64,000 bases of DNA from Acridotheres tristis (taxonomy: Eukaryota > Chordata > Aves > Passeriformes > Sturnidae), in contig CM072894.1 in NCBI GenBank assembly GCA_037013685.1, positions 11,423,449 through 11,487,448 on the forward strand, given 5' to 3'. Below, one piece after another: positions 11,249-23,400 of this stretch (its first letter is position 1; every line of letters begins with the position of its first letter). Under the pieces are notes generated by a model. The model saw only the letters and a program-made list of their open reading frames with translations, did not search any database and was not told the origin of the DNA. The position numbers were made by a program, and so were the translations under genes.

Positions 11249-14200
11249 GCTTGCCACAAACCAACCAGGAGCCACACCCTTGGTATGAGGCAGCCCGTCT
11301 GCCACAGCTTAAATTCAGCTTCTTCCACTTTTAGAACTCGTCAACAGAGTACTTTAAAAAAGTATTTTAATATGGACTTCACAACCTATTTTTTCTAGTC
11401 TTACTGCAGGCATGACAACATCGTTTTAACAGAGTCTGTTTTTAACTTCTAAGCAAAAAAGTAGAAAAGTGCTTGCTGTATGAAATCTGTCACCTCACTG
11501 ATAGCTTGGCAAATGTCTTAAGCAACTGAAAATGGAGTTCTTCTAAGATGTGTCAGATCCTTAATTACAGGCAGAATTCCAAGCTGGGCTATAATAAATG
11601 TAATTATTCCCTCCCCTCTCAATTTAAATTAAAAGTAAGTATATATAAATAATGTCAACCCAACTGTCCCTCAATGCTCTCCTCAACTGACTGACATTGA
11701 AAAGGTAGCCACATTGGCTAACAGTGCAATTAGTTTTTAGAAGAGGTCCCTAAAACTTGAATTTCGGGTTATGTATATGAACATACTGAGGTGAAATAAT
11801 GTGAAGATAAACAAGAACAGGAGTACTTGTTGTGGTGGTCAGTTTAACAAAATTGAATCATGAAAAAAAGCCAATGACAAAATAGACCTAGTGTGTTAAT
11901 GTAAATATTTGCAGTAACCGATTTGACCTGAATTACGATTGTCTTCCACTTGTTTTGCAGTTTTAATGAAAACTTTCCTTCTGCTTGAATTTGTCTTGTA
12001 ACATTATTAACAAATTTTTAAAAATATCAGTTCAGTACTCAGTAGTTTCATGGAGTTTGCATGGAGAAATCTGTAACTACTAGCAGATTTTTTTGAAGAA
12101 GATAGGCAAGCACTCCATAATCTAATGATGGAGAATTGACATCACTGCTATTCTGCAGCTTGTCTCCACTCCTGGTGCTTCTCAAACAAGGACAGTATTC
12201 TAGTGACTGCTCAAGCTTGTTTTCTGCTCTGTAAGCAGAAGAATGTGTATTAAGGTGAGTGTTTTTAATGGACTTATTCACAAGAGCAAAAAACTCAGAG
12301 CTGCACATGCTCCAGTTTTTACAGTCAGGCTTTCAAATAAAACCTTGTATCCCAGTGGAGAGAAATTTTTGTTCTGTCTCTTGGACAGTCCCAGTGGCAT
12401 AAACTGTGTGTCTGACAAATAGTTTTATGTATGAAAGATTGTTTTAAAGGCCTTTACAGGAGAAGTAAATGTTTGTCATGGTCCGTCTTGTGAAGACAGC
12501 ATTGTAATGGCTGTGCAGGGAAGGTGTGCAGGTGGCTGGTGTGGGTGAGGTGCCTTATGACACCCTCCTTATTTTTGAGAGCCTGCCTGAAGCAGTATAG
12601 TATACTAATGAGGTCAGCAAGAGGTTTGATGTTTCTTAATTGACTTTTCTGTGGATATGAGATGTGTTCAATCTTAAAAGGAATATGAGAGACTGGCTGA
12701 AAGGTATAGGGGGAAATCAGTGTAGAGTACCTCCTCCTTTTGTGTACACCAGGTGAAGCTTACAGCGGCTGTGTCAAAGTTGTTACCCTTCTTGGAGGAA
12801 TTTTTCATCCCCATCTTGATGAAACATGTCGGGTGCTCCCTGCAGCAAGGAAAGAGTGCCCCACATCTGCCAGGCATTGCAGTTGATAGGGCACTGGCTC
12901 TTGTGGGGTTCTGGTAGGTGCATGTTTTGATACTCGTGTTTTAAATTCCCCAGTGCTGCAGTTCCAGTCGCTGCTTATGATGAAGTCATGTAACCAGTAA
13001 ATTATTTACAGAGGAAGGGCTGCATTGGCAGAGGTGCCCTCATTGTGAACTGAAAGCTCCCTAAAGCAATGAAACAATAGAGTAGAATTGGAGCAGAATT
13101 TAAATGAAGTAAAGATTTTGTGGCAGCCAGTCAGAAGGTCAGATCGGGCTTTCTGAAGTACTGGCTGGGTTTGTCTCTCTAATCTGATACTGCAGCCCTG
13201 GAAGTTTGTAGAGCTTTCTGGTTTTGTTTATAAGGTGACTAAAATGTGTGTGTGTCATAGCAACTTCTGATTAACTACTATGACTTTGCTTATCAAGAAC
13301 TTGTAAGGGATTCACAATTCCTCTTCTCAGGTATTATTAACAAGACTGGGGAGACAAGGTCACTTCAGTTCAAGCTTGTTGAGAAGAGCATGCCAACCAC
13401 TCCTGGTATGGCAGAAACGGTATATTTAAAACAACAGCAACAAAACTACACTTTTCTCTCTACCTCCAAGCTTACTTCCACCCTCCACATCCCAGGTGAA
13501 AACCTGACTGAGAACGGGCTTGTTAGCAGAGGGTAAACTCCTGTTGTGACCATCCAGCATGGACTACATAGGCCTCCCAGATCCATAGCCTTGCCTGAGC
13601 AGAGCATGGGACAGAGGTAGCTGGCTGTCTTGGATGGATATCGAGGAGGAATTCAGCAGAAATAAGCAATTGGATTTTAAGGGAAATTTCAGAACTTCTG
13701 ACATTTCAGTATCTCATGGATTCTTGCTGCTTTCAAATATTGTTACCACAAACTTGAATTTATTATGTTGTACTACCATTACAGGCTTTAGGTTATGTCA
13801 GCATATCTTTGAAAGTTCTCTGTGTGAGTTTTTAGGTGTGTATTTGATGTTAATCCAGGATCAAATATTAACCAACATTACAATATTTACTACTGTAACT
13901 TGCTGGCATAATTTTACGGGGTTTACAGTTGTTATGGGTATGATACATTTTCAAAAGTTGTGTGGAACTGAGAAAAATGAGTTTGAAGGTGGAATCCTCC
14001 CCTACGCGCCCCCAGTGGCCACTGAAGCTAGCAGACAAATTCTCTGAACCTTTCTAAATGTTGTTCATAAGCAGTAATAGATGTCTCGTTTGTTTTTGTG
14101 ATTCTTAACTATTCCCTGTGATTTTTTTATTTCATTAGAAGCAAGCCATTATCCCACAGGAAACTGTTTTAGTGCTGATACATACCGCTGTAAGAAATAA

Positions 14201-16671
14201 TATTTTTTTTTTTTACTTTTCATGGTTCCTATTTAAGGTGAGGCTAGTCAGTCAATTTCTGACGAATTCTGAGTAACTTATCCTTTGATGAATGAATTAT
14301 CTGTTGTTCTTAACAACTGCTGCTGAGCAGTGTTCATTGAATATACACAGAAGTAGTGCACCATAGCTAGAACATACTTCAAATCTTTTCAGCTGCAGGT
14401 AGTCTTATGGTGGGATGGACTCTGCATTTCAGTGGTTTGGAAATGCAATCTGTGTTACTGATGGTCTTGAAGCAGGTAGGACAAAGTGAAAACTTCAGGA
14501 CTGGTATGTAATCTAGGCAGCTGGAAGCACAGTGATATTCACTTGTCATTAATTTGATGCAGGATGGTGCTTGCCAGTGTCAGTGCATTGGGATTTGCAA
14601 ATGGTGCTACAGCATCACCGTTCATACAATTTTTGGTTCCATGAGCAGTTTGTTACCTTGAAAATAAGTAACCATGAGATAATAAATTATTCTGTTCTAA
14701 AATGTTTAATTCAAAATTCTAGCTGCACTTCTTTTATTGTTGATGGTTCTATCAAGAAATACATTTCTCTCTGTCTTATCCCTTCCCCTGCCACCTTTCT
14801 TTTCTTCTTTTTCATTTCAAGGCAAACAGAAGTAATTTCTCTGTGGGGATGGTGTTTATGTGTTTTTAAAGATGATGTATAAATTTGTAGCTATGAATGC
14901 CGAATATGGGGTTTGCATGGTATTGCTTTTGAAGAAGTGTCTGCAATTAACAGTAGTTGAGGTTTGGTGAGTGAGTGCCCTTTGAGGTAGGGAGAGGCAG
15001 AGGGGTACTTAAAGTTCTTTTCTTACTTGTGTTCCATTTGTCTCATTCTGGCAAGAACCTTCAGGAACCAGGCAGGAGACTGAGGCTTCTGGAGCTGATG
15101 ATTTAGTCATCCTTCTACAGCAGCAATCCATCAGAAATCTCTCCCAGCTTCTCTCCTGATCCTAGCAATGTCGTTCTTCCTCTCCCTTGTACTCATCTGG
15201 AACCCCTCATTAAGCAGCTTTAGGTCTCTAACTGGCAGAAATTTAAGCAGTGTTTTTGTGGGGCTACTGACCTAGTTTTCTGCCAGACTGGTGAGTTATA
15301 GCAGCTCGTGGGGCTCCTGCTGTGGGTCAGCTCCAACACTTGTTAAATGGTGGGAGTGTGCAGTGCTTTTGTACCCTGCTTTGAAATTTTCCACGTTTCT
15401 GGCAATTATTCTGAGAAAGAAATTTAGCTCTGCTTGCTCACAATTTATTCAGGAACTTAGAGCTGTTACATGGTGAAACGCAATCTGTGTATGTACTTAG
15501 ATTCTGTGAGTGGCTGGGTTTCTTAATAATACACGTCTATATCCTATTGTAAATGTAAATTTGAGGAGCCTGTGGCACTTCCCTCTGGTGCAGAATGGTC
15601 TGTATTTCTTCTTTTATGTTACTGGAGCAAGGTTTCATAGGTAGCTATCTATACTGACACATGTATCAGACTGATAACATAATTCATGTCTGTTGGTGAA
15701 GCAGGACTCTTCTGCATAGGAGATGAATGATTGTAGCAACATGAAATATAATGTCACACCAACACTTCAAATGTGAAATTTGCTGTAGAATTCTGTAGAA
15801 TAATACAGTATTTATGTGCTGTACAAAGTGGTTTACAAGGTGTAAGCAGTTAAAAGAAATGCTTCATTGTGAAAGATTTGAGTGATTAACTAGTAACGTT
15901 CACATGATACAAATTTTTAAGACTCTGTTGTTGTATATTTTTCTTCTAACAGTAAATCTTTGAACTTTTTTCACCTACAGATAGATTCACCTGCCTTCCA
16001 GGCTGAAAGGCTTGGAAGCTATTTGCCTGCTTATCTTTTCTTATTTTAGTAACCATTTACATTAAGGAGATTGAAAAGATATTCTGAGTAATCAAACACC
16101 TTTTTATCTTCCATTATTATCAAAGTTCATTCTCATAAAACTAATTTAAGGTCATTTTTGTAGTGATGCTGTGCAGCTGTCTTGTGTGGTTAATCTGTCT
16201 TTATGCATCATCTCTCTGTGAAACACTCCCTCTTCCCACTTGCCTTTACCTTATCCTAGAGGAAGACCTGAGATGTTTGTGTTGGACAAGTAGTCTTGAA
16301 TTTCATGAATACTTGTGTAGAAGGAAAGGCAAGTCTGATTGTTTGCAACACTTGAAATTCCAAAGTCCACTGGTATTTGTCCAGGAGTGAAGTTACTCAG
16401 GGTCAGCACAAAGAAGGAAGTAACAGATTTACTGCTCAGAGATGGTTCGGAAATGTCTGTGTGGAGTTAATTACTCGCAGGAAGCTGTATGGGAATAGGA
16501 AGTCTGAAAAGGCCAAAATTGGCGAGTTACAAAATTTGGGGAGAATCCAGGCACCTGTGACTAACAGGCTCATTGCTGATTTTGCTCTTCAGCTTGAGTG
16601 ATGGTTGCCCAACAATCTGCTTTTGAGTATTTTAATGTGGATTTGTTTGTGTGGATTTTTTCTTTTTACTT
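11249..16671. other. Intron 1 sequence, no gene
   Basis: AT-rich intron with T-runs such as 14203-14214 and a short TG run near 13247. Nothing coding or mobile was recognised. An open frame of 137 codons at 13634-14047 has no recognisable domain and is most likely chance. Confidence 0.6.
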
Positions 16672-16687
16672 AAAAAAAAAAAAAAAA
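16672..16687. repeat. A16 tract
   Basis: Run of 16 A within AT-rich intron, followed by TCTG. It is a simple homopolymer with no sign of an adjacent retrotransposed gene. Confidence 0.9.
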
Positions 16688-19600
16688 TCTGTTTTTAAAT
16701 ATATAATTATGGTAATTTTTCAACTTTTCACTTGGCTTCTAGAGGTTTCTAGAGGCTTGTCAGAGATGAGTATAAAATGTTTTTCAGGATGGAAATCACA
16801 TTGTTAGTAAATAATCCAATTAAATTTTGATACAGAGAACGTATGGGTGTCTGGTTTCTCTGGTACAGAGAAATCAATCATTTGTAGTTACTGAAATAAT
16901 GAATGTTATCTCTGTAGTTTATTTAAAAGGATGTTCAGAGAACCTCTTTGCATATTCTATCAAAATATATGCAAATTGACTACCCAGAAGTCCATTCACT
17001 GAGCTATTAAAAATATATTAAAGCACTTCAAAAAAATTGAACCAAGTGATCCTGAAGTGTTATCAGTAACACAGCAGATTCTTTCTATTTCTCATTTCTT
17101 CACCAAGAAATTTGAAATTTCTTCATTGACTGGTGGATGTACCTAGTAATAGGTTGCTGTGAAATAGATAATGTTACGTTTTAGCTCCATAGAGGTCAAA
17201 GAATGGAGTGCAATGGCTTAGTGCTCAAAGGTTTAATATTTTACTGTTCTTTGTACAATTCTATACTGTTAATTACTCAGTGCAGGATGAGGTTGCAGCT
17301 TAAACTTCTGTAAAATTCCTATAAATACACTGTGGCAAGTGAAATATTTAAAAAATAATTTCCCCATGAAAAAGTCTTCGTTTTAATTTATGGATATGTG
17401 GATGGAATCACACAGTGGAATATTGAAACAACCAGACAACAATGGCAGTTTTCTAACTTCCCTCCTGCCAGCATTTGAAGTACAAATTTCTATTTCAGTG
17501 ATATGACCATTGTCTCTTAAATACTGATTTTTTTTCATTTGTAGCATTTTTAGATGTTTGGTTCACTTGTGAAAGAATCAGTGAAGCCTTGGGTGCAGCT
17601 CTGTGGCCATGGAAGTTGGTCTGAACCTTGACCCCACCCTTGTGGGCTTCCACCCATCTCCAGCATGCACTGGTAGCCAGCTGGCCTTGCCTTCTCTTCC
17701 CTGCCAGCCCCAGGGCTTCAGGGGGACCCTTCTGAGAACGATGTCCCCCTGTTCCAGTTTGTTCTTTCCCCAAAGTGTCTCTCCAAACCGGCTCTGTGCA
17801 GCTCCATGAGTGTCAGCTCTGTCTCAAAGAGAAACAGCGAGTAGGGGAGGGGAAGAGGCAGAATGGTGCTAATCCTACTTCAGTTTGGGTTGAGAGGCAG
17901 TGTAATGGCCCCGAGAGAGAAAGAGAGAATTATTCCTGGATTACTGAATAACAGGGTTGTCTAGAGTTATTGAGCAGCCGATTAGGGAGAAAATCTGTCT
18001 CACCACAATTGGTCCATGGAGCACAAGAGACCCAGTAGTTCACTACTGATGTGTAAGAAAACACATAAAATAGTTTAAAACGGCATTGTCTCAATGAAAA
18101 CCTTGGCTCAAGTGTTGATGTTTTGGGAACTTCTTGCCTGAGGAGAGAGAGATTTCTTTCTTTTCTTCTGCTATTCTCTTTGATAGTTTACTTGATTTAT
18201 AGGAGTAGGAGGCTTGTTTTGGGACTTGACTATATTGTGCTTTTTAGTGATCTTTGGAGCAGACCTTTGCTGCAAGGAAAAAGGAACTGAATAACTTTGA
18301 GCTGTGATACACCAACTTCTGTTACCATCTTTTGAATTTCTGCAGTGATTTTTTTTTTAACCTCTGTTTCTGTCACTGGGTAAATAGCAAGTGGTGTGAA
18401 TGCTTAAGTGTTGGAGTTTTTTCCTTTTTTTTTCCTTTTGTTTTATTTTAAAACACCCATTTCTACTTGAGAAGCATTTCTTTGTGGTACTTCCCAGCCC
18501 TTATCTTTTGTTTCATGAGGGCCTCCCTAGAATGCTTGAATATGCTAATCCCTGGCAGAAGAAGGGTAAAGGCTTTATAAACTTTTTGGGTTAGCCCTTG
18601 GTTACTTAAGATAATAAGAAAAGGTAAATAATAAAGATATGTAAATAATGTGGATTATTATTGTCTAAAAAGTATGCTGTAGATACAGCTGGCTTTTGAG
18701 AGACTTCTATAGTGGGAGAGATAGAGATGAGAAACATTGAAACAGAAATTTTCAGAACTCTGAGGAGCTGTTTCTATCTCTGCTGCTATATCATGTTTGA
18801 TGTCTTTTAAAATACTATAAAATAATTGTTAAATTATTATAATATTAAGTAAATAATTGTTGCTGTTCTGAAAAGCTACTTGTTTAAATAAATCATCAGT
18901 TCAATTTTGCATAAGCTTATACTTAAACTATTTTTAATTTAAATATTTCATACTGAAGAGTTTATTATGACTGGTTTTTTTTTTTTCTTCTCCCATTTCA
19001 TCTGTTGCTCCGTTTTGGATTATTTGGTAAAGTGATAGCTGCATTATGGACACAAGCTGTTACTATGGGGTTCTGCATCATGTTTGGAGAAGCTGTAACC
19101 ATAGCATGCAGAAGAATGTGCAGTGTGTATATTGCTTGAGATGTTAAGAAAGAAATTAAGAAACAACATTAAGACTTGAAGAAAGAACATTAAGAAAATG
19201 TTCATTTTTGAGGAAAATATGGGACTGATACTTAGTGGTAGACAGCTCTATGATTTTTAGAGATGCTAGCATGAGGAAGAAAATAAGGACATGAAGACTA
19301 TTGATTTTATCGCTGTATTTATGAGCTATTGCAAACTTGCTAAATGCCAGCTTCAGAATCAATTTCTTGGGGCACATCCAACAGCAAATGAGCAAATCTT
19401 TGGATAAGCACAAAGTTAAGGATACATTTGTGTTCTGCTGAATACTGGTCTCAAATGATAAGCCAAACAAAGACATTTATCTTGTGTTCATAATAAACAG
19501 CTTGGGTTTGCATAAAGTCAGATTTTTCTTGGTGCTTAATTGCTTTTTTTATAAAGTAATACTTTATAATGGACTTTTACACAATTGGAGAATTCATTTT

Positions 19601-22600
19601 TTTGTGTGACTTGGTAAACAAATGGTTTTGGTAGTCAATTATGGACATTTTAAATGTCAGCTTACATGTTCTAAGGCTATAATTGTCTACTCCAGCTCTA
19701 GAGAAAGATGTCAATCTTGCCAAGATTGAAGAAGGTCATTGCTAGCAAAATGTTTTGTTTCTGTTTTTAATGCAAGCTGTTTCTTGCCATTACTTTCCTG
19801 AAAAGAATATTGATTAATGACATTAAAGGGTATTGAATTGCATTTAAAATTTCGAATTGCTTAACATCCATATTTGCATTTTAGTTGGGTAAAGCCCATT
19901 GTTGCTTTTCTATGGAAGCTGTGATTTGATACAGTTGGTTTCTTTCTAAGGACTGTTGGCACATGTGCAGGATAGAACAGGATGATGAAAAGGAGAAATA
20001 TCTGTGGAAGGAAAATTTCTAGAGGGTTTTTTTTTTCTTTTTAAACACACAAAATGCTATAATCCCTGACTTAGAAAGTCCTAAGCTGCTGCTGCTTAGA
20101 AACCAGAAAAGTGTACTGGAAAATATTGTATGTTTGTGTGTCTGACATCTGAAACTGGCCAGAATTGGAAATCATCCAAAAAACATATGCAATGTAAGTG
20201 TTGGATTTCAGAAATACTGTACTCTGTTACTGGCACCAAGTGAATAGCTGGAGGGAAACTAATGTAACACCCTAAAACCTTTTCACACCCTGAGCAGTGA
20301 GCTTGCTGAAATGCCTTTTAACCAGCAGGATAATCCTTGTAAATGATGTGTATTGGGTCATGGGGAAAAACCTTTTCTGTCATACTGAAAATAAAGGTCT
20401 TCTGATCATTTTGCCCATACATTAAGAGTGACGAAAGGCCAATCTTTGTGCATTTTCCCGTCTCCTCCTCGTTATGCATCACGCAGGGGATTTGTGCTGC
20501 GCACCCGTGGTGATACAAAGAAATACGTGTGGTTTTCCAAAGCACATGGCTGCCTCCTGAAGGAGTAGGTGGAAGGTGAATGGCTTTACCCTGAAGCTTC
20601 ACCCGTGCTGTGGTGTGTGTGCTTTGTCACCGTGTTGTCACGTAGGCTCTGGTGCCATCCTGCCTGCAGTGGGGGAGGTCCGGTGTCCTCGCAGCTCCTT
20701 CGCTCTGCTGCTGCTGATCCTGCTGCTTTTCTGCTTCATTACCCTGATGTGGGCATTGTTGATGCCTTTTCACTCTGTCCCTCAGTCTGATTCAAAGGCT
20801 ACTGTAGTGTATCTAAAGGAAAAGGTCTCTCACCTCCTTCTCTCTGGAAATATAGCCTGCTTAGCAAATACTCCATGGTGTGATTATGGAACTATGTTCA
20901 GCTGTACTGTTACAAAGATTTAAATGGAATCCAGACTGAAATTTTAGTCCAGTTTGGTGAGAAAATGATAAATGGAATAACAGGTTTTTCGTGAAAGCAG
21001 CTTGCTAAATTATAGGTTGCTGAATATTGTTAAGAGAGCAAACATTTCCATCTCTTCCATCCTGTTAATTATGCAGAATCAGTGCCTCTTCTCAAATATC
21101 CTTACATATAAATTCTTATTTTTGCATTTCACAGGCATTCATTTGTGTGTATTTCATAATCTGAAATTTGCAAAGTGAGAGGATGATGTTAGTTGCAACC
21201 CTTTCCTTCAATACCATATAGTGGATTGCTAATTAATTTCAAAACAAAGTGACATCTAATACACTATATCATTATTTAGGTATAAAAATGGTTTTACATT
21301 TCAGCTGATGGCAGCGTTATGACCAGTGGATACAGAATTTGTGATTAACGTTGGAATAGATTATCATAGCAGTGGTAACCTAGCCAGTGCTTTGCTCCTC
21401 TTGGGCAGATGGACTTAGCTGCTGCCTTCCAGCATCTTCTCTCTTGTATCCTTAATCTTCCTTATCTGTACCTTTTGTTTGCTGTCTGTATTTCCCACAC
21501 CCTGTGTGTGCTGTTACTACTGTATTTAATTAAATGGTTTGCCTTAGCAAAATTATCCAAATGCAGTGCTTTACTGAGCATCATGCTAGGAAACACTTTT
21601 CATAGGAAACAATGTTGTATTGCCAGATGTCACCTGGAGAGACCCGCACCCCTTCTTCCTCTCAGCACTGGAGAGGCATTAGGTTTTATCTGTAGTATTT
21701 ATTACCACTTTGTGCTCATGAAAGTTCATCCACATATTTTATTGGGTACAATCTCTTGCTCAGTGATACACGATTAAGCAGTAACTTCCCTTACCTTTGG
21801 GAAAAGGTTCTTCCATTCCAACAAGGCTTAGCATGAGAGAGCTGCTGCTGGTCCTAAAGGAGGATTTACTTGGTGTGTTCATCAGAAACTACAAACAGAA
21901 TGTCTATTATCTAAGATCTGCAGAGTAAATGCCTTTGCTAAATACTGTATGTTTCTAGTGTGTATGTAATTTTTTTGTTGAAAACAAAAGGCTAGCACTC
22001 AGAACTGCTTTCAGCAGAAGATGGTAATGGGAGTCAACTCCTTACATGTTTGTTTTGAGCTTGGGCAGTGCTGGCATTGAGCCTGAGGAGATGGGATTCT
22101 TTGTTGGTTCACTGCTGCTAATTTACAAAAGTTACACTTTTCACATGGAACTTGGCTACCAGTACGTGTTTTCTCGCAGGGTGTCCCTCCTGTGCACAAG
22201 TGATCTTTTTGAAAGGATGTGTTTTGGGCCTTGTTAGCAAGGATTTGGGTTATAGCCTGTAATATGATAGTCAAACTCAAATTACAGTTTTAATAAAGTT
22301 TGCGAGTTATTGTAGAGAAAAATGACATTTCTTTCCAAGTAAATAAACCCCTAAGCCAAACAAGAAAATCCTACTCCATAAAGGGGTAAGAGACAGCACT
22401 TTCTGTGCATAATTCATTGTATTCTGGCTATTTTTTTTTTAACTTGAAACTTTTATGTAGATCTGCTTGGAAGCAGAGAAGCTGCTCTCTATTGTATAGT
22501 TAAGTTGTATTTTAATCTTTTTTCTTCTTTTAAACCAAGCTTGTAGTGAGTCAGAAAAGGACATAATCTAAAATACAGATATGAAGCAAATTACTGAAAG

Positions 22601-22954
22601 AAAGAAAGTTACTGTCATTTAAAAAATGTGGACGTATGAGTGAGCATTAAATTCTGGAGCAATTTGAGTCAGTTGTGTCATAATGTGTTAATGAGGTATT
22701 TCTTTAGTTGGTACTTGTTTAAAGAATGAATCTCCTTCTGCTTTGTAGAATTTGGTTCCTGTTGTAGTTATTTGCCCTATCAGTGATGCTTAGAAAATAA
22801 ATCAAAATTTCTCTACTAGTGATTTTTTTTCCCCTCAAATGTTGAATATATAACTGTGTTTCTAGCAATTGAAATTAGAAGGGTCTCTTTTGCACCAAAT
22901 GTTAGCTGACTTGAACAGCACTATATGTAAACTTTGTTAATTGTTATAAGGTAT
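16688..22954. other. Intron 1 sequence, no gene; very AT-rich core near 18.8-19.0 kb
   Basis: Unique-looking intron. The stretch 18800-18970 is almost entirely A/T, with the 11-mer AAATAATTGTT occurring twice (18820-18830 and 18851-18861), followed by T12 at 18975-18986. Such blocks can act as matrix-attachment or easily melted DNA, but nothing here proves it. A CpG-retaining segment lies at about 20440-20540. Confidence 0.55.
20300..20560. promoter_or_regulatory. CpG-retaining stretch, possible conserved non-coding element
   Basis: Contains a cluster of CpGs in otherwise low-GC intron (GTGACGAAAGG, TTTCCCGTCTCC, CTCGTTATGCATCACGCAGG, CTGCGCACCCGTGG). ATGCAT and CACGCAG resemble common transcription-factor cores. 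There is no coding frame that I recognise. This is compositional inference only. Confidence 0.2.
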
Positions 22955-23400
22955 TAGCGCCCGCTTTTCTTGGAGGAGAGTTGAGGTGACATCGGCTGAG
23001 CTCAGATAAAGTCCGGGGTGTGCGATATTCCAGCATGTGTGCGTGTGTCTTTATTTTGGAAGTGCAAGGCGTGCTGTCGGCTCGCTGTGTGTTGGATGGG
23101 GGCTGTGGTGGCGCTGCGAGGCGCCCGCAGTGCCAGGGAGCTGCCAGGGGCTCATTAAGCGCAGCCTGGAGCAGAGCCAGGCATTCAGGGCAGGGAGCCT
23201 CAGCCTTTCTGTCCCGGCCAACAGAGGCACTTCGCAAAGGGAGAGGGAGAAAGAAAAAGCTGCTTCACCCATCCTCTGCTGGCTTTCATTGTGCTGAAAG
23301 GGTTAGCCGAGTTCTTGGAAATAAACTCCGGGCCATAACTTCTGCTGGCTCTTGTTGAATGCGGCCCCTCCTGTCCCTCGCCTTTTTCCTTGGCGTTAGT
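22955..23400. promoter_or_regulatory. GC/CpG-enriched islet in intron 1, candidate enhancer or alternative promoter
   Basis: About 450 bases of raised GC and CpG content stand out from AT-rich flanks. The densest part (23080-23225) includes GGCGCTGCGAGGCGCCCGC. The 16-mer TGTGTCTTTATTTTGG sits just before it at 23044-23059 and recurs with one mismatch before the GC islet at 61.4 kb. Overlapping open frames on both strands are a by-product of GC richness, and none resembles a known protein or the BMPR2 signal peptide. Confidence 0.35.

Noticed and set aside
13634..14047. Open frame of 137 codons, + strand
   Set aside because: No recognisable domain or splice structure, and its length is expected by chance in this much AT-rich DNA.
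16672..16687. A16 tract considered as the tail of a processed pseudogene
   Set aside because: No degraded coding sequence is recognisable upstream and no flanking duplication is evident.
23020..23358. Overlapping open frames on both strands in the GC islet
   Set aside because: Multiple simultaneous frames on both strands point to base composition rather than coding, and no peptide is recognised.
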